Positions 45,640 through 58,828 of a DNA stretch of 64,000 nucleotides are shown here, piece by piece (position 1 is the stretch's first letter; each line of letters begins with the position of its first letter). The position numbers and the translations under genes were made by a program. Under the pieces are notes generated by a model that was given only the letters and a program-made list of their open reading frames with translations, did no database searches and was not told the origin of the DNA. Origin of the DNA: Apodemus sylvaticus (Eukaryota > Chordata > Mammalia > Rodentia > Muridae); NCBI RefSeq assembly GCF_947179515.1, contig NC_067472.1, forward strand, positions 178,264,078 through 178,328,077. The letters are read 5' to 3'.

Positions 45640-48600
45640 GCCTGCCTGTGAATCAGGTCATAAAGCTCTCAGCTACTGCTTTAGCACCACGTGCGTGCCA
45701 CCTTGCTTCCCACCATGATGATGACTGTAAGCCAGCCTTCAATTACACATGTTCTTTTATAAGAATTGCCTTGGGGAGCCAGGCAGTGGTGGTGCACGCC
45801 TGTAATCCCAGCACTCTGGGAGGCAGAGGCAGGTGGATTTCTGGGTTCGAGGCCAGCCTGGTCTACAGAGTGAGTTCCAGGACAGCCAGGGTTACACAGA
45901 GAAACTCTCAAAAAACCAAAAAACGTCTCAAAAAAACCAAATCCAAAAAAACCCCAAAAAACAAAAACAAAACAAAACAAAAAAAAGAGTTGCCTTGGTC
46001 TCAATGTCTCTTCACAGCAATAGAACAGTGACATAGACTGGCTGCCACTCAATGCAAAAGTGCCTGTTTGCATGCAGAGGGTGCGAAACGCTGGGGAATG
46101 GGAAACAGAAAAGTTCTACTTTCTTCTGCAGTTAATAAACATCTGGAGAAAGGAGACGCTGGGTTGTTTCAAAAGCTTCATTCTGTAACCCTTTAACTCT
46201 CAGGAGCGATCCTACGCGAAAGGCACTTTGGTTGACCCTACGAGGGGTCTGAGAACACATGGGCTGACTGCAGACCAACTGCAAGAATGCAGTGGCTGCG
46301 CCATCCCACGATTCTGGACTATGCCGCCCTGCCTGGTTTCCAGGCCACCCCGGTCACTCACCGTCCTGGAGGTGCGCCTGGTGAGTGTCCCTGGCTTTGG
46401 CTTGCTGGATCTCCAACTGCTCGATCAACAACTTGTTCTCATCTAGAACCAGCTCTGCTTGAGTCTGAAGCTGCCTCCTGCAATTGGTTCGAGAGATTAA
46501 GCACTGTCCTCGGGTTTGAGAGATCACAGAACTATGCCACAGTAAGAGTCACCCCCTGGGCGTGTGCAAGTGACAAAATGTTGCCTGAGTGACGGACACA
46601 TCAGCTACTGCATGCAGTGACAATTGACATCCATATACAGGCAGAGGGAGACTGCCTTGTGCATGATACTCAGGTGAGATGGCCTCAAAATGGCCAGTTT
46701 GCTTCCTACTCTGAAGCATCCAATCCCTGCACCCAAATAATTGCTCTGCAATCCATAAGACACTGGAAGGTCCTGTTTTCACCTTGAAACTATTCATTCA
46801 CAATCAGTAGTTGCTGCTTACGGTAGCCACACTTACAAGTCCCAGAATTCCTGAGGCTGAGGCAGGGAGATTGCTTGAGCCCAGGTCTTGAGGGCAAATC
46901 TAGACAACATTGAGACTCGGATTTCCCAAGAGGTAAAAATAAAGGGCTAGAGTCAGGAGCACTGACTGCTCTTCTAGAGGTCTTGGGTTCGATTCCCAGC
47001 ACCTACATAGCAGCTCACTGCCATCTGTAATTCTAGTTCCAGGGCATCTGATGTTCACTTCTTGTCTCCCAGGACACCAGGTACTCACATGGTATGCAGA
47101 CAAAATAACTGCGCACATTTTAAAAGCTTTTAAAAAACTAAATAAATAAACAACCTTTAAAAACCAACAACAGCAAACCCCCAGGTATGGAAGCTAGCCT
47201 AGAGTCTCAGCTCTTACGAAACTGAGGCAGGAGGAGCTCTGCCACAGGCCAGTCTGGACTACCAGTGAGGCCATTAAAAAATAATAATAATGTTTTGTTG
47301 TTATCTCTGAAAGACAGAAAGGGCATGGATCCAGATGTGGGGTGGGATGATAAATTAAAGAAAGTAATAAATACTAAGAATAAGCCAGGAAAGTCGGGCG
47401 GTGGTGGCGCACGCTTGTAATCCACCACTCTGGGAGGCAGAGGCAGGTGGATTTCTGAGTTTGAGGCCAGTCTGGTCTACAGAACGAGTTCCAGGACAGC
47501 CAGGGCTACACAGAGAAACCCTGTCTTGAAAAACCAAAGGGGGAAAAAAGTGCATTTCTGTTATGCTAGAAGTCAGTGACGCCACTTGCCATTCCTCGAT
47601 GGTGACAGTGCTTCTCTTAGTTAACTCTTGGTGCAAGTCTTCATTTTCCTTCACAACTTCCTGAACTCGCAGCCTAAAGGTTTTCATTTCCTCCTGAAAT
47701 GAGAAGCATGGATATCGTCACACCCACCCACACGTCTCAGCAGTGATGCGTCTGCTCAGCAGGCGGAGGGCAGAGAGCCCTTCCCCACGCGCCCTCAGGA
47801 GATCCATTCCTGAGGGAACCTTGAAGTCACCCCAGTGTCACTGTGCACTGGAACAAAGAACTTTGGGTTTTATGTAGTCGACTACTAATGACGTCATTTT
47901 GCTCTAAGTGTCAAATACTTCAAAAAGTTAAAGGAAGGAAGGATAAAATAAATCAAGGCCGGAGACTGGAAGGTTTTCTCTGTTTAGACTTTAGAGGGCA
48001 AACTGAAAGGATTTTGTGGTTGTTTGTTTTGTTTTGTTTAAAGATTTATTTTATGTATATGAGGACATACCAGACACACCTGAAGAGAATCATCAGACCC
48101 CATTGCAGATGGTTGTGAGCCACCATGTGGTTGCTGGGAATTGAACTCAGGACCTCTGGGTTCACGGCTCTTACTGTGCCATCTCTCCAGCCCTTTGTTT
48201 TTCACTTGCTTGTTTTTAAAAACAGGGATTCTCTGTGTAATCCTGACTGTCCTGTACTTTGCTCCATAAGTAAATTGCAGTTTTATGTTAAAAAGAATTT
48301 TAGGTCCTTTGGTCCTAGACAAAAGCCTCTGTGAGTGGGTAAGTAAGGGTGTTAGTGAAAGTTTCCCAGCCTTGTCTGTGTGCAGGAGTCACCCCCCCCA
48401 CCCCCCGCCACCCCAGCTCCAGACCCCTGATGCCTGCAGCTTGGCAGATATGGGCTCCCGACCTGGGCTGGCACTTGGTGACTTGTGCAGACCTTGGTGT
48501 CCACACTTCTTCAGGAATGCACTGAAACAGCCTCCTGTTCACCAGTTTGCAGGGCTGGGATGAACCTCGGCTGTGTGCACACTGGGCAGGAGCTACATCC

Positions 48601-51600
48601 CCAGGATTTATCTCTCACAGTGGCCTGCCTGCACCTTCCCCTCCTCCCGCCTCACTCCGGGACATACTTGGTTGCCGCCTGCAGTCTACCTGGCTATTCG
48701 CTTGCTTGTTTGTCTGTTTACGTCTTGGCGAGCCGAGGCCATCGGGACAGCTGTTTGTTTTTTATTGAGTTTTACTGGAACACAGTCCCACCTATCACTG
48801 GCATGCCAGCTAGGGCCGCTGACCTGCTACAACAGCACACTGAGCATCTATCTGTGCACAGAAACTACCTAGCCCACAAAGCCTGCAATGTTTATTAACC
48901 GGTCCTTATAGAAAAGGTGGGACAACCCTGATTTTAAAAGAACATCCAAATGGAAATTTTATTATTGATTTTTCATCAGTGAATTCAAGATAATTTATGC
49001 TCTTAAAAATCCAAAGTCCAGGGGGGTGGAGTGATGATGGTCCAGAGGTTAAGAGCACTGACTGCTCTTCCAGAGGTCGTGAGTTCAATTCCCAGCAACC
49101 ACAGGGTGGCTCACAACCATGTGTAATGGGATCTGATGCCGTTTTCTGATGTGTAGTCATACACGCAGGCAGAGCTCTGTATACATAATAAATGTTTTTA
49201 AAAACCCAATGTCTGCTAATAGACCTTAAGGTTCATGGGTTGGAGCAGGTAGTGGAATGCATGACTGAAGATGAGCTTGTTGGACTTTTTAAAGGACCTG
49301 TCCCACTCAGGGACCCCTAAAGACCAATCTTCTCTCCCTGGATCCTTCTAATACAGAGACCTATTTGGCCCTATACAAAAGACCTCAGCAGTGTGTGTGA
49401 GGCATGGAGGGTCCAGGTTGTAGATGATGCCAGGCCTGCTTCATTTACAGTCGGAATGGTTGGCATTCTCAGGAACTAGATGAACAGAAATGTATAAATC
49501 TTGTTCCTAACACTGCCAACAACCTGATCATGATACACCTCTAGGGTCAGGGCTTCCTGGGACCCAGGTGTTTTAAGTTTCCCTAAAATGCTCAGGATAT
49601 AATCTCTGCTTGCCCAGCATCTGTGCTGGTAGTGGTGTCCACAGACGCAGAGGCAGAGATAATGCTCTACCACTGCTCCTCCTTTGCATTTCAAGATCTC
49701 CACTAGCATAGGGCTACCTCTCCCAAACCACCACTTCACAAAGTCACATCTCTACAGACCCCACCGTAACCCTGCAGAGCCCACCGCATCCCTGCAGACC
49801 CCACCACATCCCTGCAGACCTCACCACATCCCTGAGGATGCCTGTGCATCCCTGCAGACCCTCTGCATCCCTGCAGGCCCTCTGCACCCCTGCAGGCCCC
49901 TCCTCCTAGCACCGCCCACCTATCATGCTCTGACAAAGACTCCTTCCTTCCTCCCACCTTACTTCCCTCCCTCTTTTCCTCCCTGCCTCCCAACACGCCC
50001 CTCCTTCCTTCAACAGCATTAGGCACATTTACCTTTCAGTTGTTTCTGTTGTCTGAGAGGTCTCACTTGATATAGCTTGTCTCTGAGACACCTGCCCACT
50101 TACCTCCAGGGTGGAGCTGAGTTTGTCCTTCTCTTTCATTCTGTCTTCATAAGCCAGCAGCAGTGGTGAGAGGTACTTTATATCCACCTAGGTGGAAGAA
50201 TGGAGGAAAGGATGATTGACATAGGTCTTTTCTTTCCTTCTTCTTCTTTATTTATTTCTTTATTAATTGGTTTTTCGAGGCAGGGTTTCTCTGTGTAGAA
50301 TTAAAAGTGTGCACCACCACCTGGCTCATCTTTTTTTTTTTTTTTTTTGTAGTTTTTCGAGACAGGGTCTCTCTGTATAGTCCTTGCTGTCCTGGGAATT
50401 CACTCTGTAGACCAAATTGGCCTCGAATTCAGAAATCCCCCTGTCTCTGCCTCCCGAGTGCTGGGATTAAAAGTGTGCGCCACCACCACCTGGCTCATCT
50501 GTTTTGTTTTGTTTTTTTAAAATATTTATTTATTTATTATATGTAAATACACTATGGCCGTCTTCAGACACTCCAGAAGAGGGCATCAGATCTCATTACG
50601 GATGGTTATGAGCCACCACGTGGTTGCTGGGATTTGAACTTAGGACCTTCGGAAGAGCAGTCAGTGCTCTTAACTGCTGAGCCACCTCTCCAGTCCCCGG
50701 CTCATCTGTTTTTTAAAGAACAGGACAACACACTTATTCTGGCATTGTTCTTAGTAGTTCGACAGAACCAGAGAATATGGGCCCGAGATTAAGGAACTTT
50801 CACTTAAGCCGGGCAGTGGTGGTGCACACTTTTGATCCCAGCACTCAGGAGGCAGAGGTACCCAGATCAAGGCCAGCCTGTTTTACAGAGTGAGTTCTAG
50901 AATAGCCAGCACTGCATAAAAAACCCTGTCTCAAAACAAAAACTAAATCAAAATATCAAACAAATTAAACAAACAAACAGGAATAGAATGAGTTCCACTT
51001 ACCAACCAGGGGGGTGTGGGGCCCTTAGACGGGAGGCCTTCGATATGGGATCTCTGAGGATAAAGCACACATCAAAGACACGGTTGGTCAGCTATACTGT
51101 CTCTGTAGTGTCTGTGTGGTAGGCATCTTAAGAGGCATGGTCCTACTCTGGGGTCTGGGGTCATGTGTGCAAAAGCAAGTGAAATGACCTCGGAAGTGCT
51201 TGAGAGTAATACTTTCTCCCCCTAAGAACTGTAACACGGCTCCCTCAGAACATTCTTTTTTTTTTTAAGATTTATTTATTCATTTCATTTATATGAGAAC
51301 ATTGTCGCTGTCTTCAGATGCACTAGAAGAGGGCATTAGATCCCATTATAGATGGTTGTGAGCCACCATGTTGTTGCTGGGAATCGAACTCAGGACCTCT
51401 GGTAGAGCAGTCAGTGCTCTTAACTGCTGAGCCATCTCTCCAGCCCTCCAGAACATTCATTTAACTAACATTGTACTTCATAAAAATTAGGAATATAACT
51501 CTGACATATAACACTGTTTTTAAACATTCAAACTATCCACATTTCATGTTTTCAAATGAGGAGAAAGAAAGGATGGGAGAAAGAAAAGAGGAGGGAGGGA

Positions 51601-51629
51601 GGGGAAAATATTTACCTATGTATGAGCAC

Positions 51630-51689
<60 letters not shown>

Positions 51690-53498
51690 TGTGCACATGC
51701 TCCCCTTCCATAAATAAGTAAGAGGGATCTCATCTGGACAGAATGACTAGGGAAAATGTCATAGAGGTGAGACATTTGCACAGGTCAAAAGACAGGTATG
51801 GAACGGGCAATGACAGGTGGCAACAGCCTTGTCACTGGGCCTACTTGCTCTGCCCCGCCCATGTGTTTTGGATCATGTGAACTCCCCCAGCTTAATTTTG
51901 TTATTAAAAGGTTAACACTGGGAGCTGCTGTGGTGGCTTGTGCCTGGCTCGCCTGAGCTACACGACGAGTCCTTGCTTGGGCTACACACAGTCTGAGACC
52001 CTTTCTTAGAAAAGCATAATAAGGGGCTGGAGAGGTGGCTCAGCGGTTAAGAGCACTGACTGCTCTTCCAAAGGTCCTGAGTTCAAATCCCAGCAACCAC
52101 ATGGTGGCTCACAACCATCCGTAATGAAATCTGACACGCCCTCTTCTGGAGTGTACTAACATATGATAAATAAATCTTAAAAAAAAAAAAAAAGCATAAT
52201 AAATCTGGAGTTGGTAGAGTGCCTGCCTAACATGCACAAAGATCAGGCTTCAATTACCAGCATCACTCAAAAAGAAGATTAATATCATATAAATGAAAGA
52301 AATCAGTCACAAGCCAATTACAACATAAGTACATTTCTATGAACTGTTCAAAATAGGCAAATCCCTAGAATCAGAATGGAAGTCAGGACAGGTGTGGCAG
52401 TGCAGAACCTGGGAGGCAGCGAGAGGCGGGCACCTCTGTTATCTTACTCAGGAAGAGTCTAAGGGTCTGTGCCCTGCAAGTACTTGAGGAACAATCTGAC
52501 GAATTTCTATAATAGCTGTAATTCTAAAGAACAGGCTGGGAATGGAACAGCTGATGGGAACCTTTAAATCTTCTTATGTTTCTTCCCTGGCCCAGTGGTT
52601 TCCAGGGTCTTCACTGCCTTCATTATGGGGTGGGGTGGGATAGGGTAGGGTATGGTGGGGTGTGGTGGGGTGGGATGGGATGGGGTAGGGTGGGCTAGGG
52701 TGGGGAGGAATGGGGTGGGATGGGGTGGGGTGGGATAGGGTGGAGTAGGGTGGGCTGGGGTGGGCTGGGGTAGGGTGGGCTGGGGTGGGGAGGAGTGGGG
52801 TGGGATGGAGTGGGGAGGAGTGGGGTGGGATGGGGTGGGGTAGGCTGAATTGGGGTGGGCTGGGGTGGGGAGGAGTGGGATGGAGGAGGCGGGCTGGTCC
52901 CGTGCTATGGCTGAGTCTAGGAGGCTGCCACAGCTCATGCTTGTGCACTTGGTCACTGGTTGGTAGTGCTGTCTGCAGAGGCTGAAGAACCATATACGGT
53001 GGGGTACGGTTCTGGTCAGTTGACAGGACACAGGGCCATGCACGGGCTCTGAGCATGGCAGGCTAGGCCTGCTACCAGTCTGGCTCTTGGCCTCCTGGTT
53101 TGCAGAGATAAAACAAGTCATGCTGTACTTGGGCAGCATGCTTCCTGGCCACAGTGGGCTGCAGCCCATGAACCGGGACCCAAAGTAAATCTCTGCTCCT
53201 TTGAATGGTTCCTAGCAGGTCTCCCGTCACAGCCACGAGAGGAGAGATCAATGCTTTTTTTGGATGGAATAATTAAGTATGCCTTTTTAAGAAATGTTTT
53301 GGGCTGGAGAGATGGCTCAGCGGTTAAGAGCACTGATTGCTCCTCCAGAGATACTAAGCTCAGTTCCCCAGCAAACACATGGTGGCTCACAACCATCTGT
53401 AATGAGATCTGATGCCCTCTTCTGGTGTGTCTAAAGACAGCTATAGTCTACTTATATATAATAAATAAATCTTTAAAGGAAAGGAAGAAAGGAAGAAA

Positions 53499-53574
<76 letters not shown>

Positions 53575-53620
53575 GAAGGAAGGAAGGAAGGAAGGAAGGA
53601 AGGAAGGAAGGAAGGAAGGA

Positions 53621-53657
<37 letters not shown>

Positions 53658-54167
53658 TGTTTTTAGCTGGGTGTGGTGGTACATCTTTAATCCCAGCACT
53701 CAGGAGGCAAAGGCAGGCAGATCTCTGAGTTAGGCCAACCTGGTCTACAGAGGGAGTTCCAGGATAGCCAAGCTTACACAAAGAAACCCTGTCTTGAAAA
53801 AACAAAAAAAATAAACAAAATGGTTTTTCTTTAAAGACTTACTTTGATTTTAAATTGTGAGTGCCTGTGTGTACAGTACTCTCAAGAAGGCCCAAAGAAG
53901 GTGTCAGAAATCTCTGCACTGGAGATACAGGTAGTTGTGAGCTATCTGATGGGGTGCTGGGAAGGGAACTCTGAAACACCAGCAAGTTAGTATTGCTGAG
54001 CCACCTCTCCAGCCCCCTTTCTTTTACTTAAAGTCAAAGTCTCAATGTGGAGTTCAGACTATCCTTAAACTTACTTTGTAGGCCCAGGCGGACCTCAAGC
54101 TCAAGACTCCAAAGACTCCTCTGCCTGATCTTGCTAAATACTGGGCTGACAAGTTGTGTGTGTGTGT

Positions 54168-54206
<39 letters not shown>

Positions 54207-57200
54207 TGTGTTATCTGATTTTAACAACTCTTTTTGTAAATAGGGTCTTACTATGTAGACCAGGTGGGAATCAAACCCACAAACGGGCCTACCTCTGTCA
54301 CCCAAGTGCAGGGATTAGAGGTATGAACTACCAAGAACATGTCAAGAACCAGAAATCAATCCAACGGTAAAGACTAAAGACAAACAGACTGATTTTCTGG
54401 AGTTGGAAACATTACCTCTTCCTCAGACAGAGGCCTGAATTTGGTTTGGTAGCGACTGAGTTCCACGTTCAGCCTGTGCACGGTCATCTTCAGAGCCTCG
54501 TTCTCATCCACCAGGTTCTGGCTTTGCTTCCTTAGACAAAGCAATTCAGGTGTGATGACTGAAAAACACCAACAGAATGTTCTGCTGCAATCAGTCGTCT
54601 CAGAGTCACCAAGACTTTGTATAAACTATCAGTCAGTCTCTTGTTCCCTTGTAGTGAACTGTATGCAAATATATGTGTATGTATAGTAATTTATATAAAT
54701 AAGTTAAGACATTTAACCAAAATATTACAGCAGATAAAACCAGAATTCAATAAGCATAAAGGTACTAATGTAGTCTTAAATATTACAACATAAATATCCA
54801 CATACACATCAGTTCTCAAAATAAAAAAGAGCCCCTGACTATCCCTCAGTAATGGCGCCATAGGGGCTGCACCTTCCCGAGAGGAGGCCTTTTCTGTCTC
54901 CTTCAGCTTCCTGTTGTCTTTTTCCACCATCTTGAGCTTCAGCTGTAAGTCCTTCATGGCCTGCCTCAGAGCGCTCAGTTCAAGGCTGAGGGCTTGGTTT
55001 GCAGAGTATAGATGCACAGTTTCTTCTTTTAACTCCTCAAACTTTTCTTTGGTTATTTCTGTATATCTTTGATGTATTCTGCCAGCTACATCTAAAGGTA
55101 ACAGAGGAAAGTCCACATAACTATGTAACCAGTTCGCGTCCAAAACATCCGACACTTCATTCCACATAATTATGATATAACCGGCTCACATCAAAAACAT
55201 TTGACACTTTATTCCAAAAGCCATGTGAGCAACTCGGTCACATCAGGCCTGGGTCTGATGCCCCTGGTGTCTGAGCAGACTGGGTGCCTGCGGGGAAGGT
55301 ACAATGGACAGCATGTAGAGAGGGGGCGGGGCCAGAGGAGGCAGGAGCACTCCTGCTGCATCCTGGTGACGCTCAGGTAAATCCTTCTGGAATGAAATGA
55401 CTTAGTAACCTACTAGCCCCCACCGCTTCTAACACTAGTGACATTTTCAGATAGCATCTGAGACAGCAGAGGTTTCCTGGCTTTGCCAGTAACCTGCTCA
55501 GTGCAGTCGGTAAAGGCCTTGATTTATGGCTGTGCTCAGTGACCAAAGTTCATATAACTGCTTCCATGCTGGAAAATGTCACCTGGAGTGACCTGAGCCC
55601 ATGTTCCTGAGCCCAGGTCACATAGATGTCTGAGGATCTTACTCTGAACCTCTTGCACATCACTGTGATGAACAACCTGACTTTAGGCAGGCCACACAAG
55701 GGATGACTCTCAATGGAGGAGGAGCCTGGGAGCCGGAAGTTAGGGCACCAGAGCTCTCTCAGAACACAGCGGAAAATCCCCAAGAAAGCCAAAATACAGC
55801 TAATCCAAATGAAAGACAAAATAATACCTTCAGATGAGCGGTGGGAGACACAACAGCCCCAAACTACAAACCCACTCTGTAGACAGCCGCTTCCCAGCTA
55901 TAGAGGTCAGCCTGGCTAAGCACAGCCCCTCAGGCTGAGCCCTTGTCTGAACACCAACATCCAGGCCTCGAACACATCCCACAGGGATGGCGTCCATCCA
56001 AGGGCTCAGCACATCCCATAGGCACACCCTCACAAACTTGTGCTCTCCCCACAAGCCCCACCCTCACCCCAGGTCCTGAGCTCTCTCCCCCCACAGGCCT
56101 ATCCTTTACCCCACTATTAGTCATTGGTTAACACCTTCCCAAAGTTCAGCACAGCATCAGACCCCAGAGCCTTCACAGGGAGCCGCAACTTCCCTTTAGA
56201 TGACTCTTCTGGGCGCTCTGTAAACACTAAGCAGGCCCATCAGAGTGAACCCCAAAAGGCCAGTACCTGGGGAGGGAGGAGGCTTATCACGCAATGGTAC
56301 TTTCTCATCCTAGGGAGGAAAAGACAGAGTGTGATTACATGTGAGTACATCCCACAGCGAACTGGCAGGGACTGGCAGGGACTGGCACAGAGGGAGGCGG
56401 CAGGTAGAGGGTGGAACTCCCTCTTCACTTGGCTTCTTCTGAGGCTCTTTCTTTAGCACCTGGACTTTAACCCCGACTGTTTTCTCACAACTGAACAGCA
56501 TACACTCGGAGCAGCCCCTCAGGGAAGGCTTTCCCCCAGCTGTCCCCTGTTTTTCCGCCTGAGTGTGCAGTGACTGTATCTTCCCTGATGGTCTCTTCAC
56601 TTTACTGTGAGTGTGAGGCACTGATGGCCCACGAGGCAGCAAAGCAGGGTTCTAACTGCTGAGAAAATAGATGGTGGCTGCCTCTCAATGAGCAGAAGGC
56701 TGGGAGCGGCCCTTAGCTTTCCCGCTGTGTGTGGGAGCAGGGTTGCGGTGTTGGTTTCTGCTGGGAAAGCAGGTTAAGGTTATAACTCTTCGTAGAATCA
56801 GAGAGTAAGCTTTTGCTTTGTTTTCTGAGATGGGGTCTGCAGCCTTGACTCATGAACTTATGATCCTCCTGCTGAGACGAATCGCATGCAGGTGCTGGGA
56901 ATCTACGAGTGAACCACCACATCTGGTGAAACATGTTCAACTGTTAATCCCTAAAAGGAGAAACTTCAGGGAGGGTTTCTTTCGGTGCTAAGTTATTAAA
57001 ATGCTTATTGCTCTAGGAGGTGCAGATGTGATTTCTTACTTTTCATGAGTCATTCCCACAACTAAACTTTGGAAGCTCAATCTTCTTCCAGGTTTAGGAG
57101 TATTAAGTGAAGTCAGGTGTCAGGGACAAAGGAAACTCCATTTCCCCAAATTCTGGCAATCAGACAGAAGGCCAGTTTTCCTCAGGAACTCGTGGTCGGT

Positions 57201-58739
57201 TCCCCTCTGCTAAAGGAGCCACGTCCTTACTGCTAGCAGAAGGGACAAAGGCAGTCTATGGTGAGTAGCACACCACTAAGCACATGAGGGAGTGGCCAGG
57301 CTCATAGCTCTAGTACTAGTCTCACCTTCCCCTCCCCCAAACTTCCTCCAGCCCAGGAGCTTCCCTTCCCCCAGCCCGATTCTCCCTGTGACCCAGCTAG
57401 TTCAGCTCCCTTTGGTCTTACTCATGGCCTCCCTCTCTCTAGCTTTTCCCTTTGTGTTCATCTCTCGCTCTCCCCTCCCGTCCTCCTACCCTCCTCTCCT
57501 CTTCTCCTTCCTGCAATGACCAGGTCCAGGCTGTTGGCCACGCTCAAGTCTACCAGTTTCTCTCTCTGCTCTGGACTCTTACAGACGCCCGTGGCTGCAC
57601 ACTCCTTTCTGGTAACAATAAAAGCCTTTTCCTTAACCATACCATGGAGCAGTCATGTCTTCATGTAGTTCACCCAGAATGCACTTGCCTAGCAAAGCAC
57701 AGGACGCTCAGTTCAAGACCCAGTATCTCAGAATATTGGCGTGTGTGTGTGTGTGTGTGTGTGCGTGTGTATACACATACACGTGAATGTGATGACAGAA
57801 TCTGGCTTCCACAGCAGCCTCCTCTTACAGGATACTAACAGGAGCTCTGCTGAGATGCTATCTACTCAAGTCCCTCCATGACAAGCATCCTAGAAGCAGG
57901 ATTCTCTCCTGGGAAGTGAGTTTACATCAAAGTGGGTATGGCCATATATCCTGCTACCAACCCCGTTCCCTGCCTCCTGCCTGGGAAAGAGAGAGCATGA
58001 CTGCAGGCTTGTACCCTGACACATACACACACCCCCAATCTGTAGAAAGGATGATAAAAGGAAGGTGGGCTCCAATTCCTCAGATCCTGCACTCTGGAGA
58101 CCCTGGGATGCTATCTGTCTCTGGTGCTTAGGCTGAGCTCTCCTCAGATCTGTCTGTCTGTCTGTCTGCTTGAGGTATAAACAAGTCAAACAAACCCCTT
58201 AGTCCCCAGTAATGCACCTCAGTGCGTCTCTTGAGTCACTCCCCTCTGACCCCCCACCACGGACGAGGTCATTCAGTGAAGCATGCAGCAGAAAGACCTT
58301 TGAGGAGAAGAGCTTTTAATACGAGTGTGCTATTATGATGAAATAAAAGATCATAAATCAGGATTAAGTTGGTTTCATCCAAGGAAACAAAGGAAATTGA
58401 ACGTGTATTAATCAGGAAACGGAAACAGTACAGAGTCAGGGACAGAAGTCACATGGTTCAAAAAAATAAAAATAAAAGGAATAAATAAAAAAGGAAAAAA
58501 AATCAAAGACAAATTAATAGTGAAAAGTCTACTTTTTAAAATAGGAATTCTTGAAAATAAGCTTACCTCTAGATTCAGAACAGAGTGTTTAACATCTGGT
58601 TTAAAAAAGAGAAAACGGAAAGTTTTAAAAGCGTAAGAAATTAGACACACAAGAAGAGTGTACTCAGAAACTCAGACTTACCTTGTCCCCAAGTGTAGAG
58701 CAAGGTCTCAGGACAAGGCAGTGGCCTGACCTTGACTGC

Positions 58740-58828
<89 letters not shown>

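Larger units (their letters stand above)
42788..46361 (-). other. Cep89 intron (3.6 kb)
   Basis: It contains B4/B1, B2, ID and B-type SINEs between 42.84 and 44.13 kb, (CA)n at 44178-44199, (TG)n at 44455-44495, a B4 at 45305-45450, (TCTG)n at 45610-45640 and a B1 at 45776. 44500-45150 and 46030-46340 look unique. Confidence 0.6.
47694..50103 (-). other. Cep89 intron (2.4 kb)
   Basis: It holds a reverse B2, an ancient DNA-transposon fragment, a forward B2 and a 49.75-49.91 kb minisatellite, listed separately. 47700-48030 and 48290-48760 appear unique. Confidence 0.6.
51054..54415 (-). other. Cep89 intron (3.4 kb), richest in tandem DNA
   Basis: Contents by order: reverse B2, (CA)n, B2, G-rich array, B2 with purine tail, B1, reverse B2 and a B-type monomer split by (TG)n. 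Between them 51450-51630, 51690-51920 and 52200-52620 show no gene. Confidence 0.65.

Noticed and set aside
52564..53169. 201-aa minus-strand open frame, Pro/His-rich (HPTPPHPTP)
   Set aside because: It is the translation of the G-rich pentamer array on the opposite strand. It has no splice context of its own and lies in a Cep89 intron.
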